Source: Ottelia alismoides
Taxonomy: Eukaryota > Streptophyta > Magnoliopsida > Alismatales > Hydrocharitaceae
Length of the DNA: 64,000 nucleotides
Direction: 5' to 3'
Assembly: GCA_037367405.1 (NCBI GenBank)
Contig: JAZKJV010009789.1
Location: 1-64,000 of the forward strand
This document shows, in pieces, positions 32,082-41,670 of this stretch. The position numbers were made by a program, and so were the translations under genes. Each line of letters starts with the position of its first letter. Position 1 is the stretch's first letter. The notes below the pieces were generated by a model. That model did no database searches, was not told the DNA's origin, and saw nothing but the letters and a program-made list of their open reading frames with translations.

Positions 32082-32420
32082 ATATGGCAATATATTATAC
32101 TTATTATTATATATAGTGATATATATACCTTTATTATATACTAAAAAGAAAAAAGAAGTAAAAATAAAAAATATAGGAATAAAATAAAATTATAAAATTT
32201 AAAACTAAAATAATAATAATATAGAAAATTAAAAACCCATAAAAATTAAATATCATTAAAAATCCATGAAAATTCATAAAAGCCAAAAAATACATAAAAA
32301 TTTTTGTTGTTTCTTTCTTGTATACAATAATTATTTGCCTATCCCACATAGCTTTGTTACTGGACACCCAGAATAGTTGTACCCTATACATATTTCTACC
32401 TGGGTTTAATAATTTTAGAC

Positions 32421-33050
32421 CCTCCCTATATTTCATTACCTGATTCTTTTACTGTGGGTTTCTAGTTCATTTAGTCGGATCTCGAATGAGGTCACCTCAA
32501 CAACTGTGTTGTTTGCGTTATGTGCGCACATGACCGCCTCCATAGATATCGGTTGTATCAACTGCAATGGAAAGTACCGGTCTCAACATTCCACATCCAA
32601 GAACCTTACAAGGGGGAAGTATTTGATTTGTTACATTGACTTCCTCTCTCTATTTCTTTAGTTATGTAGCATGCCCAAATCAGATATCAATGTCTTTTAA
32701 AAAGTGCATATTACTGGTTACAATGATAGTGGGAAGTGCTGGACACTTGTCTGGTAGTTCTGACTGGCCTATAGGGACAGCGTTAAGGACTAACATTGAC
32801 AAGATTTCATGAGAACAACTAATAAAATTGACAAGATAAAAAGCCGAACTTTCATGGCTTCACATGTGTTTTGTTGGTGAACTTAATTTCTTTGGTGTTT
32901 GATTTAAATTTAGTTAGGTCAAAGTTCACAATTCTGCATACAATTCTATTTTTTTTGAATCATTCCTTTTTACTTTGCTCATTTGATCCTTTTCTCATTA
33001 TCTCTTAATTTTATCTGATCTCTTAATCTAGAGAGGATTAGGGGAGTGGA
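32421..33050 (+). other. 5' leader of gypsy R4, truncated
   Basis: Aligns with the leaders of A and BC read on their own strand: GAAGTATTTGATTTG .. CTATTTCTTTAGTTATGTAG matches A, and AAGTGCATATTACTGGTTAC followed by AATGATAGTGG matches BC. It shows that the LTR before it could also serve as a 5' LTR. No clear primer-binding site remains. It ends at about 33050, where minus-strand LTR sequence of D takes over. Confidence 0.6.
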
Positions 33051-34871
33051 TTGCGTCCGGATGTAGAGCAACCCAAGGGGAATGAAATGGAGATGTTCGT
33101 TGGGTTAGTGAACGATTGAGTCATGATGAAATGGTGGCTGGAGCTCAGCTCCGATGAACTACGAATCGATGAATTTAACAAAAAAATAAAATGAAAATGA
33201 CTGAAAAAAACCTAAGCTACACTAATATAAGTCCTAGGAACAAGAAAAACTAGTTAGTTATGGCTTAACCTCAGTAGAGAAGGGTGCGATTAGAGTTCTG
33301 TTAGGTGGTGGCCGACGATGCTCGCATCACAACCCTCACACCTCTTCCTCTACTCTAAAAAATCTAGTGAGCCTCCTACTGTCAACAGGAAGCTAAAACA
33401 CATGAGAAGTCATTGATTTCAAGGGTAAAAGGGATAAAATTTCAAATGGAGGTCGAAGGGTTAGTTTTATAGATGAGGACTTTGACCACGACTACGATTT
33501 GCAACAAAATTCCATCGATCGAGGAGTCAATACGCCATGAAAGAGCAAGGATCGAGGAGAAAGATTGCTGAAGGAATCAAGAAAAAGTAGTGAAAGGTGA
33601 ATCAGGGAAAATTCGAGGAAATCGATCGTTAAGCAGGTATGACGGACCTAGGGCGCTAGCGTGCCTGTTGACCGGTGGGGCAACCAAGGTCGTGCACCCA
33701 TTGGGTCACATCTGCCCACTAGATGTCAATATACAAAACAGAAGAAATAAATAAAAAATATAACGTAGATGGTTTTATTAATTTTTCTTAAAAAATGAAA
33801 AATCTTTATTATTTATGTAGTATTTTAATAAGATATTTATTTATTTTTTCGAGTTTAGTTATTGTATGAAAGTTTTTGATGTATATTTAAAGGTATACTT
33901 AATTATATATTAGGTATTTTAATTTTATCTTCTTCTTTAAATTTGATTATTTTATATACATAATTTACATATTTATATTCCATCCAATGACACATAAATT
34001 ATTTTTTTTGTATTTTTTTGAAGTCATTTGTCAACTTAAATAAATACAGGTATTTATTATAAGATGTATACGCATGGATTATTCATCTATATATATTTTA
34101 TTATACTTATTTATTGAAGTATTTTTAATGGTTTTATTTGATTTTAATCATGTAAATGTATTATAAATAATATTTACATAATTATAAAAATATAAAATAA
34201 TGAAAAATATAAAGAATAAATAAATTGATTATATTATTAAGCTAAATCGCACAATGAGATCCCAAAACCTAACTCTTGCTTCTTAAGTCCAAATTGATTC
34301 AAACCACTTCAATAAATCAATAATTTAATTTTAAGAACAATCAAGTTGAGTTTGTCAAATTTTGAGTTTATATGGAAAAGATTCATGTCTTGAATGTTTT
34401 GATTTTGCCTTTTATTTTGGGTGTCTAGGGGACAATGTGCATTACTTTTGCAAGAAATAAAATTTCTATTTTTTTTTCAAATTTTTCTCTACAAGTTTCA
34501 TATGTCAAAGTTTATTGGTTTGAGATAAAAATAATAAAGATTAAAATAGGTCAAAAACCTATTTATTGTAGAATTATAAATTAGTGTTCTTATAGTATTT
34601 TTGCCCCTTTTCTCCACCAATTTTGTTACTTATCGACCCAGTTAAAATGATGCCTAGGTCTTGGAGTTTAGGGTCATTCAATACTTATGGTATTTTTTCT
34701 TTTTCTTTTTTTCTTATTCTATTATTTTGGCTTTAAATATAGTATTTTATACAATATTTACAATGTAATTAATAGATGTTATTTTATGCAAAATAATGTT
34801 ATATAAATGCATTTAGCTAGGGTTTAAAGTCCAAAATGAAAGAATAAAGGTGATGAAATGGAGATTCATCA
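33050..34871 (-). repeat. Gypsy LTR R5 (3' LTR of D), truncated
   Basis: Read on the minus strand, this starts at 34871 with TGATGAATCTCC after a polypurine tract. It keeps the AT-rich first 1.15 kb and a GTTGACC / GGGCAAC pair near 33666-33687. The region 33050-33660 is the GC-richer middle. The AT-rich 3' half expected from the solo LTR is absent; instead plus-strand R4 leader follows. The G-box palindrome is not recognisable in this copy. Confidence 0.75.
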
Positions 34872-34886
34872 CCCCCTATACTTTGC
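34872..34886 (-). other. Polypurine tract of D
   Basis: On the minus strand the sequence reads GCAAAGTATAGGGGG followed by the LTR start TGATGAATC. Same tract as in BC and R4. Confidence 0.85.
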
Positions 34887-35339
34887 TTTGTTAGTCCATA
34901 GCAAACACTAATGCCTATAATGTGCAGAAAAGAAAATAAAGAACATAAAATAAATAACTTTGAACGATTTTTTAAATTTTAAATTGTCTTATTAAAATCT
35001 TATTAGATTCTTTTCCTTGTGTAGATATATATCCCCATCTAAGGTCAGGTACCTTTGGTCTTTACAACTGAAAAGGGGAAGAAGCTAGAAGAATTAGAAA
35101 AGAATTGTGAATGGACCAGTGTAGTCTTCATTCCCATGTGAAGCACGGTTTATCTAACCAAGTCTTCAACAAGAAGCTGACCTTTTATGAAGCTCATACT
35201 ATCGGTGGAATTTTGGTGTAGGCTACTTCTTTGTATTTTTCTTTGACTTTGCAATGGTCAACATTCTTGATTGTGCATCGACTAATATAACATCTTTTGG
35301 TCTGCCAATTTTTTGGGGTCTTAGAAAAAGTTGTGCCCC

Positions 35340-35575
35340 CAGACCATTCATCTTCTGAATCATTTTCTCAATCTAGTTTCTAGTATTTAGATATCATGTC
35401 TACTAGAAGAAGTGGGTTAGAGTAACGGTTTTAGCAATCCCCAAGAATGGTTCCTAAGCCACCCTTGACGAAGCAGCCTAGCATCATCCAAACATAGATG
35501 CCAAAATTTTTCAACCATGCATCTGAGTCAAGCTAAGTGTTAAGTGAAAGGTCTCTAGTCAAGCCAGTTTCTCAA
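35340..35575 (+). pseudogene. Possible antisense ORF remnant in the 3' region of D
   Basis: One plus-strand frame reads SSSESFSQSSF, a stop, YLDIMSTRRSGLE, a stop, RF, a stop, QSPRMVPKPPLTKQPSIIQT, a stop, MPKFFNHASESS. The stops are TAG and TAA codons that one C-to-T change would make from CAG or CAA, as expected after deamination of methylated cytosine. The low-complexity Ser/Pro/Gln content could also be chance. I recognise no domain. Confidence 0.3.
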
Positions 35576-35789
35576 TAGTCTTATAGATGATATGAAGGGT
35601 TCTAGTTAGATATAATGAATCGACTCATTAACATAGTCTCATGGAACCTAAAGAATTAATTCATGGCGACAAGAAGTATCCCAATTCCAGTCCTTAGTGG
35701 GTTCCTCTGAAATTAAGTGCATTAATGTCTACACCAAGCTCCACTCTTCATACTTTAATTCAGCCTTTTTAAATTTTCTTGATCATTCC

Positions 35790-36480
35790 GAAAAATGAAT
35801 GTACAATGCAAGCAAAAATCTTTTTGTATAACCATTTACTATTTAGAAATTTTTATCGATTGTTGGAAAAGGTTTGCAAATTTTTATGCAATTTTTTAAT
35901 AGATTTTGCAAAAAAAACTGAATTTCGGATTTTGCAAAATTTTGTGTATTTTTTAATAAAGATTTAGTGAAAGAAATATTCACAACTATTTACACGGGAG
36001 TGCATCTTTATTTACAAGGGTTAGGGTATTCTTTACATAGGAAAATTACAAGTTGACTATTAGTGATTCTTTACAGAATTTATATGTAAAAGTTTATACA
36101 ATTAATAAGGGTTTTATTTAAGCTTTATTTACACAAGGTCCTCAAAACTTTTGAAAATATTTTTGTAAACACTTTGGAAACTTATTTTTGCAATTAATTT
36201 GACAAACATTTTTACAAGCATTTTAAAAAGTTGAAAAATATTTTGGAAATATTTTCTAAAATGTATAGATAGATTTTCAAAGTATTTCGCAACCATTTTT
36301 CAATTTTTTGCAAATAGATTTTCAAAAATTATTATTTCCACAAATAAAGAACTTTTTTCAAATGGAATAGTTTTACAATGACAATTTGCAAAAGTTTTCC
36401 AAACAGTTTTCAAAATATTTTTCAAGATATTTTTCAATCAATTTTCAAATCATTTTGCATAATATTTTAAATCCCATTTA
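35790..36480. repeat. Degenerate TTTTGCAAA / TTTTCAAAA repeat tract
   Basis: Words such as TTTTGCAAA, ATTTTCAAA and AAATATTTT recur every 15-40 bases on both strands (for example ATTTTTCAAGATATTTTTCA). It is a simple-sequence-like tract within D's 3' region, not found in the other gypsy copies seen here. An open frame at 35779-35967 falls in it and is a by-product. Confidence 0.5.
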
Positions 36481-36579
36481 TTGCTTATATTTATAAAGAA
36501 TTTTGTGTCTTTTTTTTATCAGCTGAATTATTGAAAATACGAAAGTATGAGTTATGGATAAAGTGTATACAACATATAT

Positions 36580-36900
36580 ACGATCACCCTATACTTAGCT
36601 TGAGCTATGTCCTCATAGATCAAAGAGAAAAAAAGAACACATAGCTCGTAATAAGTATAGAAAAGTCTATACTACAACGACTAAAGAATAAAAGAATGAG
36701 AAGGTAAGCGTATGCCCTATACTTAGGATGAAATAATCATAAGTATAGTAGACAATACACAAGACATGGATAATCTAGGATGGGAACATACAAAATTATC
36801 AGCTCGACCTATCCCTCCCTATACTTAGGGTAAAATATCCCAAAATATAGACAATTATCAAGAGTTGAGAAGACAAGTGAGGGAACACAAAATGAACAAC
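36580..36900. repeat. Three diverged units with CCCTATACTTAG
   Basis: CCCTATACTTAG occurs at about 36588, 36715 and 36827, each followed by related sequence (a GATG/GGTAAAATA-like stretch, then AAGTATAG or AATATAG and GACAA). The spacing is roughly 110-130 bases, so this looks like a short tandem array now decayed. Confidence 0.55.
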
Positions 36901-37046
36901 TCGGGTGCTCACCCCCCTAAAAGAGGATAAAGTATGTCCTCAGTATAACCATGATGAATGGCGTGAACACCTTTTTAGAAGAAGTAGAATAAAGAAAAGG
37001 AGAAGAAGACAAGAAGAAAACAAAATTTATTTTTGTGACTTTCTAC

Positions 37047-37283
37047 TCAAATGTCTGATCCATCTGCGTTTCTGAGCTCCTCTTGAAATACAACTTCTAT
37101 AGAGTCGGTAACGGACAAGAATGTATCGTGCTCTAGATACGGCTTCAGCAATTCTCGGTTGACTACAAACAACTGTGCGTTAGACGACAATTTACATATC
37201 AGTAAAATCCCATTGTCACACATAGTCTCCACAATAAAAGCCCTAGTCCATTTGCTTTTCAGTTTGCACGGGAAAATTTTCAT
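37047..37283 (-). pseudogene. Integrase C-terminal domain of D
   Basis: A 78-codon open frame beginning KIFPCKLKSKWTRAFIVETM and containing VNRELLKPYLEHD. This is the C-terminal, DNA-binding SH3-like part of gypsy integrase (family: LFPGKLxSRWxGPFxV .. VNGxRLKPY). It is the last coding part of the polyprotein. Confidence 0.88.
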
Positions 37284-37585
37284 CTTGCATCAAACAACCA
37301 CACCTTCTATCCAGGTTCGAAGGTCTTCCTGTGGATGTGTTTATCATGTCATCTCTTGACTTTCCCTTTGTACATCGAGTTATTGTCATATGCATAGTCT
37401 CTAAATTATGCGATTGATTCAGATCAACTTTTATGTTCGTTTCTGCTTTCTTAGAATGCGCAAAGTGATTTATGAATTAACTCCACTAGCAGGTGGCACG
37501 TCTTGACATAAAGCAGGCGGAAGGGAGACATGCCGAGAGGAGACTTGTATGTTATTCTATAGGCCCAAAGAATTGAATCAAGTAT
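37284..37585 (-). pseudogene. Integrase linker region of D
   Basis: This stretch connects the integrase core with its C-terminal domain. Minus-strand frames are broken; a LPPACxMSR-like segment (..KTCHLLVELIHK.., then HMSPFRLLY) can be seen near 37500-37540, which corresponds to the ..SPYRLVYG.. segment of gypsy integrases. No separate feature was seen. Confidence 0.65.
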
Positions 37586-37936
37586 CTATGACCAATTCTT
37601 TCTATGTGGTCGTACAAGCTTCTGCAAAATATTCTTAATCTTTCTGTTGGAATATTTAGCCAAGCCATTGGCTAGAGGGTGGTACAACACTGCAACATGA
37701 TGCTCAATGTTGTATTCTTTGGTCAACTTCTTGACATCTTTATTAACGAAGTGTCTCCCCCCATCAGATATGAGAATCATGGGAATCCCAAACCATGAGA
37801 TGTTGTTATCCTTTAGAAAGCGACAAACAATGCAACTGTCTGTGGTTAGAGTAGGGATTGCCTCCACCCATCTGCTTACAAAATCAACTGTCAACATGAT
37901 GTATTCAATGTCCTGACTGTTTCGGAATGGGCCCAT
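37586..37936 (-). pseudogene. Integrase catalytic core of D
   Basis: A 116-codon open frame, the longest intact enzymatic piece in the gypsy copies. It reads MGPFRNSQDIEYIMLTVDFV, SRWVEAIPT, then FGIPMILISDGGRHFVNK and YHPLANGLAKYSNRKIKNIL. The D of TVDFVSRWVEA, the D of ISDGG and the E expected in GQxExSN form the catalytic triad; the last is Lys here (GLAKYSN), so the enzyme would be inactive. Closest in style to Tat/Athila integrases. Confidence 0.92.
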
Positions 37937-38240
37937 AAAATCAATTCCCCATGCATTGAGACGTTAGAAATCTGAATGTATTTCATAGGCAATGTGTCTC
38001 ACATACTGATATTTCTGGTCATGCTCTTATATTCGGTACATTTCATTACATAATCAGGTACATCCTTGAATAAAGTTGTTCACCAAATGCCCCGTTGCAA
38101 TATTTTTGTTTCCGTCCTTTTTCCATAATGGTGTCCACCGGCTTCAAGTTGTGATAGTGGTTAAGGACACCCTCGACTTCCTCCTGATGTATACGCTCCT
38201 ATAGATGCAACTCTGGATAGATATCGATCCTTACACTAGT
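37937..38240 (-). pseudogene. Integrase zinc-binding domain of D
   Basis: Minus-strand frames give LEAGGHHYGKRTETKILQRG, then TTLFKDVPDYVMKC and TRNISM. The family pattern is GGHHGxxKTxxKILQxGFYWPTLFKDA and C-x-x-C, so both His are present and the first Cys can be seen. Several stops and one frame change interrupt it. Confidence 0.85.
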
Positions 38241-38930
38241 AAAATTGAATGTTAGCCTAGAATGTGTCAACTTTGATCTTCGACCAGTCTGGCGGAGTCT
38301 TCTTAGAGACAAGATAATTCGCGATGTCCGCATATTAAGGAAGGGAGGCGAAAGACAAAATGGCCTAATCTGGAAAAGTCTAAGTAATAATAGTGGAGTT
38401 CTTCTCATGGGTTTCAACTTCGACTATTCTGGAAAGATGATCTATCACCACATTTTTTACACCAAGTTTGTCATAAATTTCTAAGTGGAATTCTTAGAGT
38501 AAAAGAATCTGTCGAATCATATAAGGCTTGCCATCTTTCTTACTTTGTTGATACTTGTGGCAAGGTGCTCAGTGAAAATTATAATCTTGGATTCGAAAAG
38601 GTGTGATCTGAACTAATCCAAGACAAACAATATGTCTAGTTGCTCTTTCTTTGTTATTGTGTAATTATTCTAGGCTTCATCAAGTTTTCTGCAAATGTAA
38701 TGAATTGTAAATGGCAACCCATCATGATCCAAAAGGGTAGAGACCAATCGAGCAGCTGGAGGACAGGAACATGTGTGATCAAATCCTTCAATAGATTGAA
38801 GGATTGGAGGACTCAGTCATCGATCACAAAATCAACCTCCTTGAAAAGTAGCTCAGTCAACAGTCAGGCAATCTTGTTGAAGTCTTTAATAAATCGGTGA
38901 ACTAAAAAGACCCAAAAATGACCGAACTTG
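38241..38930 (-). pseudogene. RNase H and connection domain of D
   Basis: Readable segments are TITKKEQLDILFVLD, FRSHLFESKIIIFTEHLA and then FHLEIYDKLGVKNVVIDHLS. They match the family blocks YTTTEKELLAVVFA, FRSYLLGSKVIVFTDHAAL and FDLEIRDKKGxENxVADHLS. The entry block (SLPFExMCDASD) is badly damaged near 38700-38730. Confidence 0.85.
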
Positions 38931-39762
38931 CTTCAAGTTTATTGGTGGCTCTTGTTTCGATTACATGCATCGTGGTATGTAAAACCTCCATATCAGGTTA
39001 AGAAATGACGTGACCTAATACAATTCCCTCAGTCACCATGAAGTGACTCTTCTCCCATGAAATCACAATGTGCACCTCACAACATATTTTCAATACTTGG
39101 TCTAAACATCCAAGATATTGGTTAAAGATGTCACCGTAGACCGAGATGTTGTCCATAAAAACATCGAGAAAGCTACCAACCATATCAGTAAACATGACCA
39201 ACATGCACCTTTGGAATGTAGCAAGTTCACAATCCAAAAGACATTCTTCTGAAAGCATTTTTCCTAAATGGATAGGTGAAGGTAGTCTTCTCCTGATCTT
39301 TTAGAGTAATGATGACTTGATTGTACCTTTTGTAACCATCTAAGGAGCAAAAGTATTCCTTCGCAGCTAGTCTTTCGACTATCTAGCGAATTAATGGCAG
39401 TGGAAAACAATCATTCTTGGTTTCAAGATTCAAGCATTTGTAGTCCACACAAATGTGCCATGAGGTCGGCACTCGGTCGGAATCTCCTCTCCTTTGTCAT
39501 TGGGAACTATGGTGATCCTTGATTTCGTAGGCACTACGTGTAGGGGACTCACCCACTTGTTTTCGGATATAGGATAGATGAATTCCACATCACCCCATTT
39601 GGTAATCTCTTCCATGACCACCTCCTATAGGTTGGGATTCAATCAGCTCTAAAATTATTGGTAGGGCTTGTTGTCTTCTTCTAGTTAAAACTGATGTAAA
39701 CAGAATAAAGGCTTTATCTCGTGGAGATATGTAATATTCCAGCCTATTGCCTTGCGGTTTCG
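38931..39762 (-). pseudogene. Reverse transcriptase of D
   Basis: The palm can be followed almost completely, with frameshifts: VEFIYPISENKWVSPLHVVP, then GWRVCVDYK, then ERLAAKEYFCSLDGYKRYNQ, then DQEKTTFTYPF, RRMSFGL, FQRCMLVMF, VFMDNISVYG, and WEKSHFMVTEGIVLGHVIS. The first catalytic Asp (SLDGY) is kept; the xMDD motif reads FMDN, so the second Asp of the pair is lost. The region deleted in A is present here, which lets the deletion in A be measured. Confidence 0.92.
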
Positions 39763-40288
39763 TTAAAGAACCTCAAGTAGATGAGATTCTTGTTCTTCAA
39801 TCAAATGAGAATCGATAATGACCGGATGCATGTCTGGCTCACCTAGAAGGAAGGCATAGTTCATGTTAGAGGGAAGAAGCTTGAGCTCTAGGGGAGAAGG
39901 GTTCGCCTTGGTGCTGACTTCAACAATGATAGGCTTTGGCTCTTTCAAATGTTAGTTGTCCACCACCAAGCTTTCAGTATCAGAAATAAAAATATTACAG
40001 ATATCTACAATGAATTCATATTTCTTAGACAAGGATGGATGTTAAAAAACCTTAGTGTAAACATCAGCGAACATCTCATCATCAATGACATCGGTAAATT
40101 CAACTGCACTCTCCAGGCTTTCCTCAAAGGAGAGGGATGCTTGTGTTTCAGTGTCATCCAAGAACAGGTTGGTGTCTCTGATTTCAACCATAAAATCATA
40201 GTTGTCTTTACCATGTAGTTCAAGAACTATCGATACATATGTCACTTCTGTTTGTTTAGGATTAGGGACCTTCTCAATCAGAACTTTT
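39763..40288 (-). pseudogene. Protease-RT spacer of D
   Basis: A 61-codon frame (39763-39948) with LPSNMNYAFLLGEPDMHPVI, the segment that opens RT, preceded by acidic spacer frames (40042-40245: DTNLFLDDTETQASLSFEES). The same arrangement is in A at 751-1260. Confidence 0.75.
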
Positions 40289-40700
40289 TTACTGCTGGAG
40301 TTGAAAATGATCTCTCCAGTACCATATCGTGCAAAGGAATGACTGATTGAGGATGATCGGAGTGTGGAGCAAAGGTATGGATGTGTCTATATCTAGGACA
40401 ATGAAATCCACAGGGAACTGCATCCCTTGAACTATGACAATGATGTCCTCCAACATGCCCCTGGGCTGCTTGACTAATCTATATGCGAATTGCAGAATCA
40501 ACTTCGTAGGGTTGAGTGATCCCTACTCTAAATTTCTTAAGCAGGGACGAAAGCAATAAATTGATTGGCGAGCCACTGTCGAGAAATGTGTGCTCGAACT
40601 CTTCGTTGAAAATCCGGCATTGTACTAGTGGAGCTCCCTTGTCTTTATGTTTGCTCAGGTAATTACTGATGGCATTGATAGTAGCCATAGTCAGAACATG
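40289..40700 (-). pseudogene. Aspartic protease of D
   Basis: Two frames: 40479-40688 with KDKGAPLVQCRIFNEEFEHT and FLDSGSPINLLLSSLLKKF, where the active site is D-S-G; and 40289-40501 with ILQFAYRLVKQPRGMLEDII, VDFIVLDIDTS and TPIILNQSFL (family ILGxPFL). A frameshift near 40490 separates the halves. It is the only gypsy copy in the window that keeps a recognisable D-S/T-G triad. Confidence 0.9.
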
Positions 40701-41670
40701 TCTCTATTTTTCTTTGTCTCTTTCTTTTTTTTGGAAGCTTTGTGGTACACAACTCTTTAAGTCCTCTTTTCACAGCTGGCATGTACTCCATGGCTTTCAA
40801 CAAAGGCATTTCAAGAATAATATTTTGCAATATTTGCACAACTTCAAATTGAGCAAAGTATTTTCAATTTTTTAATGTTTTTGCTTTAATTGAGTGAGGA
40901 AAAGTAATTTTTACATCTGAAGAAATTGTATGGTATAAAATTGTGTCCATGTATTTGTTTATAATTAGATGGAAAAAATGATCAAAATCATCTACAACTT
41001 GTGGACGAAAAAATTATGTATTATTGGCTCCATCGATTGGTGCTGGTTCGACTGCTACGGTTTGCTTCTCCATCATTGTCATGACTTCTCCTTGGCTACT
41101 TCTATATGTTTTTATTTTAAAAATTTCTTCATTTTTTGTGTTTATTGGTGTAGGTGGTGCTACATCATCCAAAAAAACATTAGCCCCATCAACTGCATTG
41201 TCTGAAGACTAGCCTTTAGACACTTTGCATTTTCCCTTTGTAGTTGCAAATGACTTGAGTGTCTTACCTCTCTTAAGAATTTGGATTTGCTTCAACCAGG
41301 ATTGGAATGCTTATTTTTTTTGTCATCAGGTCTTCAATCTTCTGGCTCCTCTTAGCCATGTTCTTGATTAGCTGAGCCAAACAGTCTAAGGTAGGGTTTA
41401 CTGGGGCAACCTCAGAGGATTTGATCTGATGTGGCTTGTGACTCTACTAATATTGTGAAGGTTGCAGCTAGTATCCTTGAGAGTACTGAGGAGGAGGAGG
41501 AGGAAAAGAAGGGTACTATGAGTACAATTGTGAGGAATATTGATGGTACTGAGCAACCAACTACTGGTAATGCTTGTGACAGTATCTGGACCATAGTTGA
41601 TAATTCTGCCTCCAGGTGTATCCTTGTTGCAGAGGCTGTTGGTGATGGTTCGGGTTGGGCTTGTAGTTTA
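40701..41670 (-). pseudogene. Gag C-terminal part of D, cut by copia G
   Basis: Minus-strand reading gives the gag-protease joint near 40760-40800 and a stretch rich in Pro, Gln and Tyr (YPSFPPPPPQYSQ near 41460-41500), followed by MAKRSQKIEDLMTKK near 41320-41360. Such tails are usual between the gag core and protease of Tat/Athila elements. It ends at 41670, where TGTTGGAC of copia G begins. The plus-strand frame 41431-41844 is a shadow that also crosses into the LTR. Confidence 0.7.

Larger units (their letters stand above)
28639..32420 (+). repeat. Gypsy LTR R4
   Basis: Starts (C)GATGAATCTC and keeps the AT-rich first part, the AATAAAGTATGGGG box near 28906, the 18-base G-box palindrome at 29828-29845, a degenerate W-box pair, a GC-richer middle (29880-30960) and an AT-rich 3' part with the blocks shared with R3 and BC. 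The end is placed between the last LTR-like sequence and the leader and is accurate to about 100 bases. Length near 3.8 kb agrees with the solo LTR. Confidence 0.7.
28583..33050 (+). mobile_element. Gypsy remnant R4: LTR start, polypurine tract, LTR and leader
   Basis: Right after the copia RT come some 20 bases resembling the gypsy LTR start (ATGAATCTCTATTTTAT), then about 35 bases of internal sequence ending in a polypurine tract, then a full LTR (28639 to about 32420) and then a gypsy 5' leader (to about 33050). The first LTR and almost all internal sequence are missing on the left, gag and pol on the right. The orientation is plus, unlike A, BC and D. Confidence 0.65.
34887..37046 (-). 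other. 3' untranslated region of D
   Basis: About 2.1 kb between integrase and the polypurine tract. It has three parts: 34990-35760, which looks like decayed coding sequence on the plus strand, antisense to the element; 35790-36480, dense in TTTTGCAAA / TTTTCAAAA words; and 36580-36900, with the repeated word CCCTATACTTAG. Tat-group elements are known for long 3' regions with extra or antisense ORFs and tandem repeats; whether this is such a case is open. Confidence 0.55.
33050..41670 (-). mobile_element. Ty3/gypsy retrotransposon D (Tat/Athila type), most complete copy
   Basis: Minus-strand order from right to left: gag tail, protease, spacer, RT, RNase H, integrase, long 3' untranslated region, polypurine tract, 3' LTR. 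Gag core, leader and 5' LTR are missing because copia element G begins at 41671 inside gag. The far LTR end is fused to the leader of R4 near 33050. Every domain has frame damage. Protease-RT-RNase H-integrase order and motifs place it in Ty3/gypsy. Confidence 0.9.

Noticed and set aside
35779..35967. 62-codon Phe/Leu-rich frame as a small membrane protein
   Set aside because: It is produced by the TTTTGCAAA-type repeat words of the tract and is not kept elsewhere.
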